From Caprimulgus europaeus (lineage: Eukaryota > Chordata > Aves > Caprimulgiformes > Caprimulgidae), in contig OU015525.1 of assembly GCA_907165065.1 (NCBI GenBank), forward strand, positions 2,301,251 through 2,365,250: DNA of 64,000 nucleotides, read 5' to 3'. The notes below the pieces were generated by a model that ran no database searches, was not told where the DNA came from, and saw only the letters and a program-made list of their open reading frames with translations. Shown here one piece after another: positions 13,401-26,562 of the stretch (its first letter is position 1; every line of letters begins with the position of its first letter). The translations under genes were made by a program, and so were the position numbers.

Positions 13401-15195
13401 CTGACTGCATTGAGTTTTGTAATCTGTCCTCTTGAGAAAGAAGGAACCACTGTGACCCAGTCAATGTGCTGCAAAATTACTGCTCTCCAGATGCTGAGAA
13501 GAGGACATCCTCCAGCACTGCAGTATGTGTAGGTACTAATGAAGACATTAATGTCCTGGTGACAGCTCCCAGATAACTGTGTGACAGAGAAGAGCTTGTT
13601 TCCTACTCAGATTTCTCTCCTTAGTACACATTTGTTGGCAGTGCTGGGGATGTCTCAGCCTCACCACTCTCTTTTCAAAGCTGACTTGCAGTGAGCCAAC
13701 ATCCTGTTGCATGAAGGTTCATGTAGAAACAACTGGATGTTGGCAAAGTCAATGTGAAGGGGCATATGGTGGTAATTAGAGCACTTTTACACTCACAAAT
13801 GAAGGGAAAAGGAAAATATATAACAGAAGTTGATGGATTAATTAATAGGACTGAAAAAAGGGGAAAAAAATTAGTTGCTTCCTTTTACCCTCGTTGCAAA
13901 ATACCACCAAGAAGACACACCCACTAATTATGAAGAACAACCTGTTTATAACACACTTGGGCAGTAAACCCAGATGCCCTCTGCAAAGCAGAAGGTTTGA
14001 TTTGATCATCACCAGCATGTCCCCTGCTGACCTCACAAACCTCCAAAAACCAGAATGGGGATGTCTATTTTGCCATCAGCCTTGAACAACTCTGGAATTC
14101 ACCACCTCATGATGTCATTCTAGGAGCAGTTTAAGATAGCCTGAAAAATACTCAAAACTCACATGGATAAGAAAATCATCCACTGTTGGAATGATTCATA
14201 TTAGAAAGAGAGAAAAATACCCTACTGATGGCTTCTAGGCAACTGACTGTTATGTTATTCCATAACTGACAGCAAAAGGAGGGTTTGAGATGGCAGCTCA
14301 AGCTCTTACAAGATGCATCTTGTATTAAAGGATCTATTTCCCAGAATGTCAGAAACAGAAATTTTAAGAAATTCAGAGGAGAGCAACACAGAGAAATAGA
14401 AAAAAAGAGATTGATTTAAGAGAAGAGATTGAAAAAGAGACAGTTTGAGAGATGGCTTTTTTCAAAGTAGACCAGCAATTGCAGGATGCCAATTTGTGAT
14501 ATCATAAATGGAAGTCTGATTTCCAGGAACTATGGGGTGTGGAGAAAAGCAGACCCTCTAAAGGATCCCTGAAATAGAAGTCAAACTTCATTAAATAAGA
14601 AATGTATAACATGTTTGAGTATTACAACCGAGAGAGGAGCAAGCAGATATTAACTACAAGTAATGGAAAATTGATAAAGAAATTAAGATTGACATGAAAA
14701 TTTGAGGGAAATCTTCTGTTAAACTAACCATTAGCTAATTTAATTTAGTGTAAAATACACTGATTTTATTGGAGGTAAAGCAGCATAGACCAATTGAGGG
14801 TCTGAGCTTCTGGTACTTTGGAACAATTAAAGAAAATGAGTGGCATGAACCATGGTACATCATGTGTTGACAATCCAAAGGGATTAGAAAAATGCATTGC
14901 TAGGACTATCTCCCCATGCCTCTGAGCTCTGCTTTTTCATCAATGAAGCTGCTGCTTCTGCTGGGAGGGAGGAAAGAAAGGAAGAAACTCTGTGGAGAAG
15001 AGAGCAGATCCTCATTTCCCATCACTCTTACAACCAGAACAGAAAGAAATGTGTTGCTAAAAGGAATTTTCCCCATGGTGCCAGGCTGTTACATGGGTTC
15101 CAGCATGGAGAACTCCCACATGCACATTACACACCCTTGGGTTGATTTCATGTCCACCCGTGAGCCACTTGGAACCTGTAAAACTGCTGCCATTC
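10500..15195. other. Intergenic region between genes B and C, no gene seen
   Basis: About 4.7 kb of unique sequence with only short, domain-free open frames on both strands. I see no CR1 copy, Ly6 exon or RNA gene. Confidence 0.6.
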
Positions 15196-15201
15196 AAAAC
15201 A

Positions 15202-15208
15202 TATATAA
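15202..15208 (+). promoter_or_regulatory. TATA box of gene C
   Basis: TATATAA begins 55 bp before the gene C ATG and is followed by CCTGCCCT, exactly as in gene B. The predicted 5' UTR is short and lies in the first coding exon. Confidence 0.75.
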
Positions 15209-15256
15209 CCTGCCCTCCAAACACCTTCTCAGTCTGGCTGAGAGGATCTGGTGGAG

Positions 15257-18200
15257 ATGAAGAATACTCTTGTCACTTTGCTGGCTGCTGTCCTGTGTGT
15301 GGAGCAAGGTGAGCCTCTAATGCTGCTACTAGTTAAGACTTAGAGAAAAGATGGTGAAAAAACTTCATATGTCAAAAATTTGGAGGGTTGTCACCAACTT
15401 TACAGTATTGCAAAGTTGCAGCCATGCTGCCACCAACTTCCTTTTGCACCTTGATTAATGATTTGAAATAAGATCCTGATAAACTACTTCTTCTTTCCAG
15501 CAGGCAGTACTGAGTGATAGAGCTGTAACTGTACAACACTGGATGCCAGGTTATATCCATACAGTAATCTATGAGATCTTCCTAAATAATTGAATTTGGA
15601 AGTGCCAGAAAGCATAACAAAACATATTTTTAAATCCATATTAATTTTTGAGCATTTTACAGACTTTTCTATACCTCTGATTTCTCCATTGTAGCGAGCC
15701 ACGTGGTTTGCCATGAGCCTTGCTCCCCAGGAAAGGCATCAGTGAGAATGTTTATAGATTAAATCCAAGGCAGAGGTGAAAGAGTTTTTCTGTGCATAGG
15801 TCACATTAAAGGCATCCTTCTCCCAAAGGGAAGTCTGAGGTGCTCTGAATGTATGTCCTCCTTCTGGGATTGATACACATGTGTTGCTACATCGCTACTT
15901 GCACGTAGGAATAACGACCAGATAGCTAATATTTCCCCCACGCCTGATGGTTTCCCAGAAACCATGATACATATCTAGCAGGGGTTAAGAAAGAAGCATC
16001 TAATTAATTCTTGCTCTCTGATGTATCAACTCTCTACTCCTACATTTTTTTTTTGGACAGATGGTTCTGCAGCATGCCTTAAAAATCAGAAACTTCAGCC
16101 AGTTTTGAGGTGGGAAAATTGAGTATTCAATTCTAAAAAAAAATAAAGGGTTTTGTGCCCATGATTCCTGAAGGCAGCAACACAACATGGGCAGAGAAGG
16201 ATAATTATCAAAGGCAATGTCTTCAGTGTTAACCAGGATGAAGTGGAAAGCTAATAGAGATCCAGTACATGGTGGGATGTCTTATTGCTGTAGTAGGTTG
16301 ATGACATTTTATATTGACATCAGCTTCCAAATGGACTTAAGGACAACATTTTATACATCACCTTTCTGTAGCCCAGATCAGAAGAAAGCTTGTAATTCTA
16401 ATATCAAGGCTTTCACAATCAAGAGTAAGATCTTGATCACATCTTTCTGGCCTAATACAAAGAGAAAGGAAAACTTGGAGATCACAGTTATTTGATCCTT
16501 CTTATGTATTTAGGATCTCATTGAAGACCCTAATAAGCAATTTTTGATCCAAACTGTTGATGTCTCAGCCCACCAAAGAGAGTCTGTTGCCATTTGCATC
16601 CATGAACTCACCGTTACACGTGTAGTGAAAGGTGTCCCTGCTCATGGCAGGGGGGTTGGAACTGGATGATTTTTAAGGTCCCTTCCAACCCAAACCATTC
16701 TGTGATTCTATGATTATGTCCAGAAGAAATCTTAAAATGCCACAATCCTTTTCCCTGCTGCAATGCTGGACCAAACCAGGCAGATATTGGTCTAATGTGT
16801 TCTTGAAAGTTTTTATCAAAGAAGATTCCACAGCCTGGAATTGCTCAGACTCTCATCCTTTAAGAAAGTTAGTCTCAATATCTCTAACATCTCTTTGTGT
16901 ACAGTTCTCCTGTGCTTTCATCAGAGAACGTGTAAAATGTTTTATTACTTTCTTATTCCATGCTGTTACTGTGTCTTTCCTCAGCAGTTTCTCATTTTTA
17001 ATTAAAAAAAAAAACCCTAAATGCTTCCAACCTTTTCTATGAGGTCATATTTTCAAGATCTCTGACCATTTCTCCTCTCTCTCCTCTGGTCTCTCTCCAA
17101 ATGCTTCGCATAGTTTTTGAAGTGCCGCATACCGATTAGGTGATCGGTGTTCCAGCTGAAGCCTTGCTAAAGTGGAAAGGCCACTTTGCATATCTTGCAC
17201 ATGACATTGCTGCCTGTGTTCCCTTGGGTGACGTTTGTTTTCATCCCTGTAGTGTGACAAGGTTGACTCCTACTGTTTACACTGCAGTCCTCAATTGTAA
17301 CTGAACCAATTGTTCCTCACCCTATATTTAAGTGGTTAATTTTTATCTTAGTGTAATGTATTTCTCTTTATTGAACTGTGTCCTTTCTGGTTTTCATTCT
17401 TCTATTACATCCAGCTGTCAGAATCACTTAGAACTCTACTTACAGTATGTTTTCAGCTATTTTGTCCTTGGTATCACCTGAAAATGTGATGTGCATCTTC
17501 TATCCCATCCCTATTGTCACTAGTGATGATACTGTATAGACCTGAGCCCACAGCAGAGCTCTGGAGAACCTTATGAATTGCATTGCTACAATTGGTTTGA
17601 CCAATAATCATCGTGAACTACCCTGTGAGGGTGATTTCATGTGTAGCTTTGCACCCAATCCACTTCATTTTCACTAGCTTATGTTTCCTGGACTTGCTCA
17701 TTACAACATAATTCAAGATTGTGCCACAAATTTTTGGTAAAACCATATCACATCTCCTCTACCCTCTACATGAAAATTCAACTTTTTAAGTGATAAATGA
17801 AGCAAAAGAGCTACAAGGTGTTATGACCCTCTCAGCACCAAAAATTGGAAACTTTTTCCTTCCCTTCCATCAGGAACTTCTCATTTAATGGTCTCTCTGA
17901 CCTACGTTGCCCTTCCACTTTCTTACTGCCAACTTCTTATCGGGCAAAACTCCACTCATAGGAACGTGTCCTCTAGTTGCTTTCTGCCCTTTCCATATTG
18001 ACAGACTGTCCCCAAACTTACCAGGAACTTAGTGAGTGTTCTGCACTGTGTTTGCTTCTCTTTCCAAAAATATCTGTGCTTTTAAAGTAACTCATCCCCT
18101 CTCCTACACACAAAAACACTTTGCTCTGGGGAATTTCACAAGCTCAGAACCCAACCATCACCATCAAACCTACAAATTAATTAATTTGCCTAGCTAAGGA

Positions 18201-21200
18201 GTGTTCTGCAGACACTTTGGTGTGGTTTCTCATCCAGACTATGTTTTTGCTCTTCTTCCTTTTTATCATTACTTTACAGAGGCTTTCCAGAAGTCTACCT
18301 ACCACCTGGATTTGAAGTGGTACACTCTTGACAGACAAGACAGATCATTGCTGCCTGTCCTTCCTGCCAGACATCTTCTGTATCTGTAACACAGATGTAT
18401 GAATTACCCCACAAAATCTGTGTTTACTAGTTAAGCCATTGTGGTGGTTTGACCCACAGTAGGACCATGCTGTCCTGCACTCACTCCCCCCACTCAGTGA
18501 GATGGGATGGGAGACACAACAAAGGGGCATAGATTAGGAATGAAGGACAGGGAGGGCTCACTCACCAGTGATGGTCACAGGCAAAACAGAGTCAACTTGG
18601 GGAAGAAAAATCAATTTAATTCATTGCCATTCATCTGAGTAATGCAGTGAGACACAACAACCACATCTTACAACACTTCCCCCCACCCCTCACTTCTTCT
18701 TGGGCTCAAATCACTTTGCTCCCCATTTCTCTGCCTTCTCCCCTCCAAGCAGCACAGGTGACAGGGAATGGGGGTTACAGTCAGTTCACCATTGCCGCTC
18801 TTCCAGGCATGGAAGTCCAGGAACAAGATGTCCCAACATGAGCTTCTCATGGAGTCATGTCCCTCTTCAGGCTCAGCTCCCAGCTCTGACATGGGGAAAT
18901 CCACAGGCTGCAGAGTCACCCCCCGACTCTGGGGGTCCACCCCTGCCCTGGCACTGAGCGACTCTTGGGGGTGTCAGTTCAGTCACACTTGGCCTCAGGC
19001 TTCCATGGAGTCTTCCATGACCTACATGTGGGTATCTGCTTCGCTGTTGAACCTCCATGGGCTGCAGGGACCTCCTTTGCCTTCTACTCCATGCAGTTGA
19101 ACTGGGTGTCTGAGGTTCTGTCCTCCCCCTCCTCCTCCTTCCTCCTGGCAAGAAGCTCTCTCTTTGTTTAGGCTGATGGTCTTTTGTTCAGGTCAATGGC
19201 TTCTCCTCCAGGTTCTCTCCACCTTCTTCTTTTCAAGACAGTCCTTCCCCTCACAAATATGGATTCACAGAAGCGTTTCTCTAGTGCTCATTGGCTCAGC
19301 CTGGGCTGGGGGGTCTCTGCTTTGGATCCAGGGGAGCTTTGAAGCTTATCACAAGGTGACCCCTTCCCCCACTACCAAAAATGGCACCCCCCTCCCCCAA
19401 ACCCAATACAGCCATACTTTTGGTTAGGACTTCCCATTTAGTCTCTATCTTACAGTAGTATGCAGAAGTTTGACAGAGAATCTGACTACTCTCATCAGAC
19501 TTCCTAGGACTGAGGTTAGGCCAGTTGAGTTAGTGGCATTCAACCACAAGAAAGGGTACGTGACAGTAGTCTCCAACAGAAATAGGACACTGGGCATTGT
19601 CCACCTTCTCAAAATGCTCCAGGCATGCTTGTGGATAAAAAGCTGGACATGAGCCAGCAATGTGTGCTTCCAGTTCAGAAGGCCAACCATATCCTGGGCT
19701 ACATCAAAAGAAGCGTGGGCAGCAGGTTGAGGGAGGAGATTCTGCCCCTCTAATCTGCTCTGATAGGGCCCCACCTGCAGTGCTGCATCCAGCTCTGGAG
19801 TCCCCAGCACAAGAAAGACATGGACCTTGTTGGAGCAGGTCCAGAGGAAGGACACAAAAAGAAGGGGGATGGAACACCTTTGCTGTGAAGAAAGGCTGAG
19901 TTGGAGTTGTTCAGTCTGGAGAAGTCTCTGAGGAGACCTTATTGTGGCCTTTCAATACTTAAATGGGGATTATAAGAAAGGTGAGGACAAACTTTTTAGC
20001 AGGGCCTGTAGCCATAGGACAAGGGGTGATGATTTTAAACTAAAAGAGAAGAGATTTGGATTAGATATAAGGAAGAAATCTTTTATAATGAGGGTGGTGA
20101 AACACTGGCCCAGGTTTCCCAGAGAGGTGGTAGAAGCCACATCCCTGGAAACATTCAAGGTCAGGCTGGACAGGGCTCTGAGCAACCTGATCTAGTGGAA
20201 AGTGTCCTTGTTCACTGCAAGGTTGTTGGACTAGATGACCTTGAAAGGTCCTTTCCAACCCAAACCATTTGATGATTCTATGATTCTTAAGTTCTCCCTG
20301 GAAGCTCTGCCTAGGCTTGCCCAGGAGAAGCGACTGAGCAATAAATTGGCAATTCACATGGTAGAGCTCTCAGAGAAGCTATTGCTTAGCAATAATCTCC
20401 ATCATAAAAGACCCCAAATCCTTGAATTCCACTCACATCTACTGCTGCCTGTGATTGCAAACAGATCGATAACTCTTCACAGTCTGAAACATGTGAGACA
20501 GAGAGGGATTTAACATTGCTGCCACGGGTCAAGGGATAAAGAAAGTCACTGGTCATTCATGCACAAGCATTCATCAAGCTATAACTAGGAAAATGGAGAT
20601 ATCTGGATTGTAGATATTGTGGTTCCTAAACCATATGATATGTTTGTTTTGTTTTGGTTTGGTTTTTTTTCCCCCTCAGTTTACCCACTTTTGTGCTACG
20701 TGTGCCAAGAACAAGAGTCCAACAAGAACTGTTTGACCATTTCCATGTGCACAAAGGAAGACAAATACTGCGTGACTGTCCGTAACAACACTGGCACAGG
20801 TACCTTTCTGAACAATACCTTGTTTGTGCCATACAAGAGCAGTCCCAGGAATGGACTTTCATCCCAGTCATGGCCATGGATGGAAACCATAGCCCTGATG
20901 ACCATTAGGAAACACCATGTTGCTCTCTCTTGTGGTCACTATCAATACATACTTGATATTGTGATCAGGAGTTGGGGAAATGCTAAAGATACATATATAG
21001 GACTCCCTCTGCCATACACAATCCTTCAGGTCTGTTCTTGGAGCTCTTCACCTTGAGATATCTCCATGTGCTCTCAGACCAAATCTCAGGTCATAGCATA
21101 CATTCCCCCTGGTTTTATGCTGCAGGAAAACTGTCGTGGTGGGCAGTGACCCAGGCTGAGCATTGCTTCAGGCAGCTTGAAATGAAAGCCACCCATACAT

Positions 21201-21656
21201 GCTAATTCCACTTGAGGGACAGATGAAACACAGAACCCAGAGAAGACCAGTATCATGTTGCAGCAGTGTGGACATGGCCAGACTGTTGCTAGTCCTGAGT
21301 ACAGGATGTATTTGCCTTGAGGACTAGTCCCTGGCCTTCTTTTATTCACCAATGCAGATGTAGCCAGGGAAATCTTTTAACAACGATTCTTACATTCTAC
21401 TTTTTCTTTTTTTTCCCCCTTCTCTTTTGCATTAGAGCCCAACAAGCCTAAATATGTCATCTCCAAGATGTGTTCTCCAACGTGTTCAGCAACAAGTCAG
21501 CAACAAACCCAAACCTATGAGAAGGTTTCTTGCTGTGAGAAACCATTATGCAACGTGAATGGAGTCAGTGGCAAGCAAAGCAACTACGGAGTAATGTCCC
21601 TGGGTGTCCTAGCCAGTGTCACTTACATCTTTGCATGGGGGACTGCAATAGGTTAG
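15257..21656 (+). CDS. Gene C: PSCA-like Ly6/uPAR GPI-anchored protein
   Basis: The exons are 15257-15308, 20680-20799 and 21436-21656, with phase-1 GT-AG introns; the second donor, GTACCT, is weaker than in the sister genes. The 130-residue product has a signal peptide, then an LU domain with cysteines at 23, 26, 35, 41, 48, 70, 74, 90, 91 and 96. It has the CCxxxLCN ending, an N-glycosylation sequon at N53 and a hydrophobic GPI tail. The first LU half (LLCYxC, SN, CL) and the VISKxCS block resemble mammalian PSCA more than LY6E, so PSCA-like is my best call. It could instead be a fast-evolving LY6E paralogue. PSCA-type proteins are epithelial surface proteins reported to modulate nicotinic receptors; that role is not shown here. 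Confidence 0.88.
16625..16716 (+). mobile_element. CR1 LINE 3' tail
   Basis: A short CR1 end: GTGTCCCTGCTCATGGCAGG, then GGTCCCTTCCAACCCAAACC and an ATTCTGTGATTCTATGATT tail. It is in gene C intron 1. Confidence 0.9.
18440..19440. mobile_element. Degenerate avian endogenous-retrovirus LTR, probably solo
   Basis: It begins TGTGGTGGTTTGACC, the start of a class of LTRs widespread in birds. The expected order of blocks follows: CACTCCCCCCACTCAGTGAG, CTCACTCACCAGTGATGGTC, ACTTGGGGAAG then a T/A-rich block, and CTTCCCCCCACCCCTC. This is recognised from memory of the repeat class and not from a search. No gag, pol or env coding sequence is adjacent, hence solo LTR. The right edge is uncertain. It lies in gene C intron 1, just before a CR1 copy. 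Confidence 0.7.
19625..20288 (+). mobile_element. CR1 LINE 3' fragment with RT C-terminal remnant
   Basis: It starts near GGACATGAGCCAGCAATGTG, the conserved region at the end of the CR1 reverse transcriptase, and continues through the 3' UTR to GGTCCTTTCCAACCCAAACC and the ATTCTATGATTCT tail. Coding potential is broken by stops and frameshifts. It lies in gene C intron 1, sense orientation. Confidence 0.93.
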
Positions 21657-21685
21657 GAAATCCCCATGATGGCATTGTTGGCTGA

Positions 21686-21691
21686 AATAAA
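21686..21691 (+). terminator. Polyadenylation signal of gene C
   Basis: AATAAA lies 30 bp after the stop codon and is followed by GTGTGTTGCTCTGG, a good GU-rich downstream element. The 3' UTR would be very short. Confidence 0.75.
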
Positions 21692-24600
21692 AGTGTGTTG
21701 CTCTGGGATAATTACAGCTTTCTGAGGGTCATGCTTTGTGGCTCAGCTTCCCCTGGGATTTTGGAGTGAGTCTACATAAGTTTGGTGTTAAACTCCCATT
21801 GATTTCCTAAGCCTACTTGAATCCTACATGTCCCCAGACTTTCAAGACACCTAAGAAAACACATAAAAGACAGCCCTTTTGACATGTTTGATCTTCAAAT
21901 CATTACAGCTCTGCAGAGATCTTTGAAGTCCCATTTTTGTCTCTTTGAGTTTCAAAGCACTGTGAGGAAGAACAACCCACCCTGCCTGAAACACAGGGAG
22001 TAAGTAGCTCAATAGTTATGGTCAGCACAGAGGGGATGTTCAGTATCTTCTGTTCACAGTAAGTTGGTTATCACACATCAGTCAAGCAGTTCACAAATGA
22101 GCAAGTAAAGGTTAAACTTATTTCTGGCAGTATTTTGGACATTCCTTCAGCCTCAGTGGGGAACATTTTCTGGCTCTTGGCTCTCATAGAGGTATCACAG
22201 TTTGAAATGAGCATCCTTTATGGCCCAGCTCCCATGTGTTGGCTGAGCTTGGGGGAAAAAAAAAAAAAGCAGAGAGGAGCAAATGTGGCTGAGACAGGAA
22301 AAGCAGCAGCTGAGTACCAGTGAGGAGATGGGAAGGTGGAGTGAAGGAGATGGGTGGCGTGGTGAGCACTGCGCTGGGAATTGCCCACACACTGCCTCCT
22401 CATGGATCTGATCCAAATGGAAAAGAAGATGTCCCCATGCCTATTTCCCTCTTTCTTTTGCAAGGTCAAACCAACCTGACAACTGTTCCCAACTCCAGTC
22501 CTTTAGAGATTGTGAGATGGTTTCTACACAACTATATTCCTGGCATAGAAATGATTGATTGTGCTGGGTTTTGTTTGGTTTTGCACTCCAGGGTCTCTGC
22601 TCTCTCCTCTCCCTGTAAAAGCTGCAGCTGAGGGGAGACAGAAAAGCTCTGTAGGAGACCTGGGAGTGTCTACAGAGAACAAGAAGGGCAGGCAGCCAGA
22701 AACTAACACAAACAACCCTGAGCTTCTTGCTCAAAGCCCCTGCTGAAAGCTCATTTTTCTGGAAAACAAAAAAAACAAACCAAAACAAAAAAGGGAAGAG
22801 TTGGCAGCATCATTAGCTCAGCTGTGTTCTGGGGAAACCAGAGCTCATCCAAACAATTCAAGAGTTTTTTGGTGTTTTTTTGGATGAGATGTTGTCTTTG
22901 ATGGCTAAATGAGATCTTCAGTTTGTCTGAAGCATTGCCTTGAAAGTCTGCTGTGTTTTGGTTGTACATGTGGAAGGATGCACTGTTTTTTGAGATGTTC
23001 CACACTGCCTGAATTACAAAGCAATTGGTTTCCCAAGAGGACAATCAGCCAAAGATGCCTCATCAACTTCATGGTTTTCACCATGAACTCTGAAGCCCAG
23101 TGCCTGGTTTTAAACATTTTGTTTGATGGACAGGAGAGAAACAAAGCAAATGAAGGAGGTGACACTACAGTGCTGGGCAGGAACAAGAAGATGCTGACAC
23201 TATTGATCTGAGTGTATGGGTGAGCCATGCCTGAGGATGACAGATGTGAAGAAGGCTAAATGTGAATTTGCCAGCAGAACATGCTGTTAATTTTCTCTCA
23301 CCAAAGACAACCACAAAAGGGAAGCAAAACTTTGATGAAAAAGGGGAAAGGAAAGTCTTTCTAAATCAAAAGGGAGGAAGAGATGTCCAGGTGCTAAGGG
23401 CAGGGGCTGGCAGCACTGGTAGGGGCTGTGGTGACCGTGTTGCATCCTGATGCCATGAGCATGTGCTCTATGAATATCCCACACAGAGGGAAGACTCTTC
23501 TTCCCTGCAATCCCTCGAGTGCTTTCACAAAACTTCAGGAAAGTTGGGCTCCAAGCCAACACCATTACTGTCTTTACTGGCAGGCAAGTTGGCACAGGAA
23601 AGGGGAAGCAGAAGAAGCCATTTATATCTCAACGAATTTCACTGCACGTTGAGAAGGCAAAGATCTGGTGGGTGAGGCCAGCTGGCAGGGAAGGAATAAG
23701 TTAAGGGTTGAGACAAGTCCACTGAGGCTGGTGGCATACAGGAGACCAGGATGGGCAGAGTGAAGGAAGGAGAGCAAACCTCATCCAGATCTTTTTGTTA
23801 ATTATTTTTAGAGCAGCAGAGTGGGAGTTGCTGCAGAGTCTGGAGGCATCTGCTCAGAGCCCAGCTCAGCCCAGCCCAGCAACCACTACTCAGGACTCTC
23901 TTTTGTGATCTTCCACTTCTGCACTGGGATCCTCAGCAACTGGATAACTTTAAAATAAGCTGCTTGGTTCTGCTTACAGGGACTTTCTCCTGCTGGCAGT
24001 TTTCTGCATGCATTGTGCACCCTTGCAGGCCCTTCTTGCCTTCCTAGCTCTTCCCCTTCCTCTTCACCACACCAGTTGCCTTCACCACACCAAGTGCTGC
24101 CTGCTGATAGCACCCAAACGGATGTTGCCTCCAACAAGATAATATGGATAGAAGGCTTCCTAGGTCTTCTTGTCAACAAATTTCAAGGAACTCTTTATTT
24201 TCTTGAAATTTCTGGATGCCAGAGCACTTGACCACATGAGGATTACGCCGACTAATCCTTTGCAGGTGAAGTGCTTTAAGGTTTTCCCTGTGTTTAAAAG
24301 GATTAACTGGTTTCATTGCCTGTCATACCACCACCCACCTGGTTCCTGGACTGAAAGCCCACAGCTGTGAATGAGGAGGTGGAGGTCTCTGAAAAGTGAG
24401 TATGGGGGTAGGATTTATAAATGGACTTTGTCAGAGCTGATGCTCTCAGTGGGAAATAACTTAAAATCTTTCAAATAAAGAAGGAGGAAGGATACTGAAA
24501 AGCTGTGAGGAATCAGGTACATGTTGGTCTGGCTAATGACAAGGTCACAGCTCCCTTTCCACACTGGTACTTTCTTTCCCTGAGCTGGAGGAAGGTGCAG

Positions 24601-26437
24601 GTAGAAGATCAGGGCTCCTGTGTCCCAGGACTTCGGGCACAAACAGCCAAGTCTCCTCTTCCTCCATGGGAAGAATCAGTCACATTTGCCTTTTCAAATG
24701 AAGCTGCAGTCTGATGTTTGGTTGGTGGTGCTCTCTAGGCTTAGCTGTGCTTGCTGGGAGAAGACATCCAGGTGATGCTTGGAGGTGCCATTTCAGTGTA
24801 GAAATTGTTTTGCAATCTCACAACAGTTTTGAGTTGCACAGCCAGAGCCAGGAGATGTGGTTTTGCTTCCAGCCTGAATCACATGCAGAGTAGAAGGGAA
24901 GACAGGTGTGGAGACCACATCTAACACAAGAGTAACAGGGATATTTCTGCTGCTGCAGATACTCATGAGATTAACATGGATTAATCAACGAACACATCAA
25001 AAGCAAGAACATTAAAATTAATCAGGGCACATGTCTAAGCAAACAAAAGGTGGTGTTTTCAATATGAATATGCAACATCAACAAGGGATATCAGCCAAAC
25101 TAAGAGGTGTCTAGGCACAGAGGCATTGGGAAAATAAATCTTCAGCATTCATCACAGCTACTAAACCCAGCCTGTTTCACCTGCTCCTGTTTCTTCCTAA
25201 GAGGGAACTCTGGGTATTTCAGAAGAGTGGATACCACCAAACACAGCATCTGTCATAAAGGAGATGGGGAGATTTTGGGGACATATAGAGAAGTCAACCC
25301 AGACCCCAGTTTTGGAAAAAAACCCTCTGAAATAAACAGTTTTCAATGGCATAGGGGCAATCAAGGAGATGGAGATGAACAGCAAGAGCTTTGTGACAGA
25401 TGGGTGTTATCCTCACCTGTGACAAGATGGAAAAATCTATAATTAGGGTAAAAAGTGGTACCTGTCACATAGCTTAGTCTGATTAAAGTTTTTGTCACCT
25501 TATCACATGACAGTCTCATAAGCAAACTAGGAAAACAGTCTATCTAAAATCATGAGCAAATAACTGTCAACAGTTTGCTGTCAAACTGGAATGATCTATT
25601 AAATAGGGTCCTCTGTGGCTTGCCTTGGCCCTGGTATGACGCAATATTTTAATTACTGGTATGAATAATGGATTAGAAAATAAGTTCATTGAGCTTGCAG
25701 GTGACAAACTGGGAGAATCTGCAAATAGGGAGAATTCTGTGTGGCTCTGATAAATCTAAGTGATAGTCTGAGAAAGAGGATGCAATTTAGGGATGACAAG
25801 CACCAAGCTCTACAGTTAATGTGGACCTGTCATCTGCAAAAGTACAGGATGAGGAAATCTCTCTTCCAGTAAACTGGCAGAAAAAGAAGTTGTGGTGGGT
25901 TATAAAAGATCACAAGTTTAACATGTGTCCAACTTAGGGGAAAAAAAAAAATATATGGAAAAGAAGGCAGCTTTGTGGGAACTCCACAGTCCATTGCAAA
26001 GTCTTACACGTTGCACTGGGAAGTGTAAATGGAATATGATGGGATGAGATCTTTCCAGTTTCTTCTCCAAAAGAAAGGCCTGGGCTGCTCCATTCTCCTT
26101 ACTTTTTGCTTTAGGTTTCACATGGCAGCAAAGGAGCTTTTAGATAGTATCAAAACCATTTCCTAGTGTCTGATAGATAGTGAAGAGTTGGAGTCTGTTG
26201 CAAGGAGAAATGCCTCCAGCATCAGCAGCTTGAGCATCATCATTAAGATGCATCAAAGCATGATAGAAAAATACTGTCCTCAGCATCTCACTGGTGTCTC
26301 ACTGGGGCTGGAGAATGAACTAAGTTGCCTTTCCTGATCTTCTCCATCTCCTTTCTGTCATTCCCATGTAGCTGTTGTGGGTGCTAGTTCCCCTCACTAG
26401 AGGAAAATTGTGATGTTCAGATTTGACTTTGTTTTAT

Positions 26438-26562
26438 CATGGAATCATAGAATAGTTTGGGTTAGAAGAGACCTTAAAGATCATCTAGTTCCAACCCCCC
26501 TTCCATGGGCAGGATACCTGTTACTAGATCAGGTTGCTCAAAGCCAAATACATAGCAATGTC
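26438..26562 (-). mobile_element. CR1 LINE 3' fragment
   Basis: On the + strand it reads GGAATCATAGAATAGTTTGG, then AGACCTTAAAGATCATCTAG and CCAACCCCCC, the reverse complement of a CR1 3' end. Confidence 0.9.
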
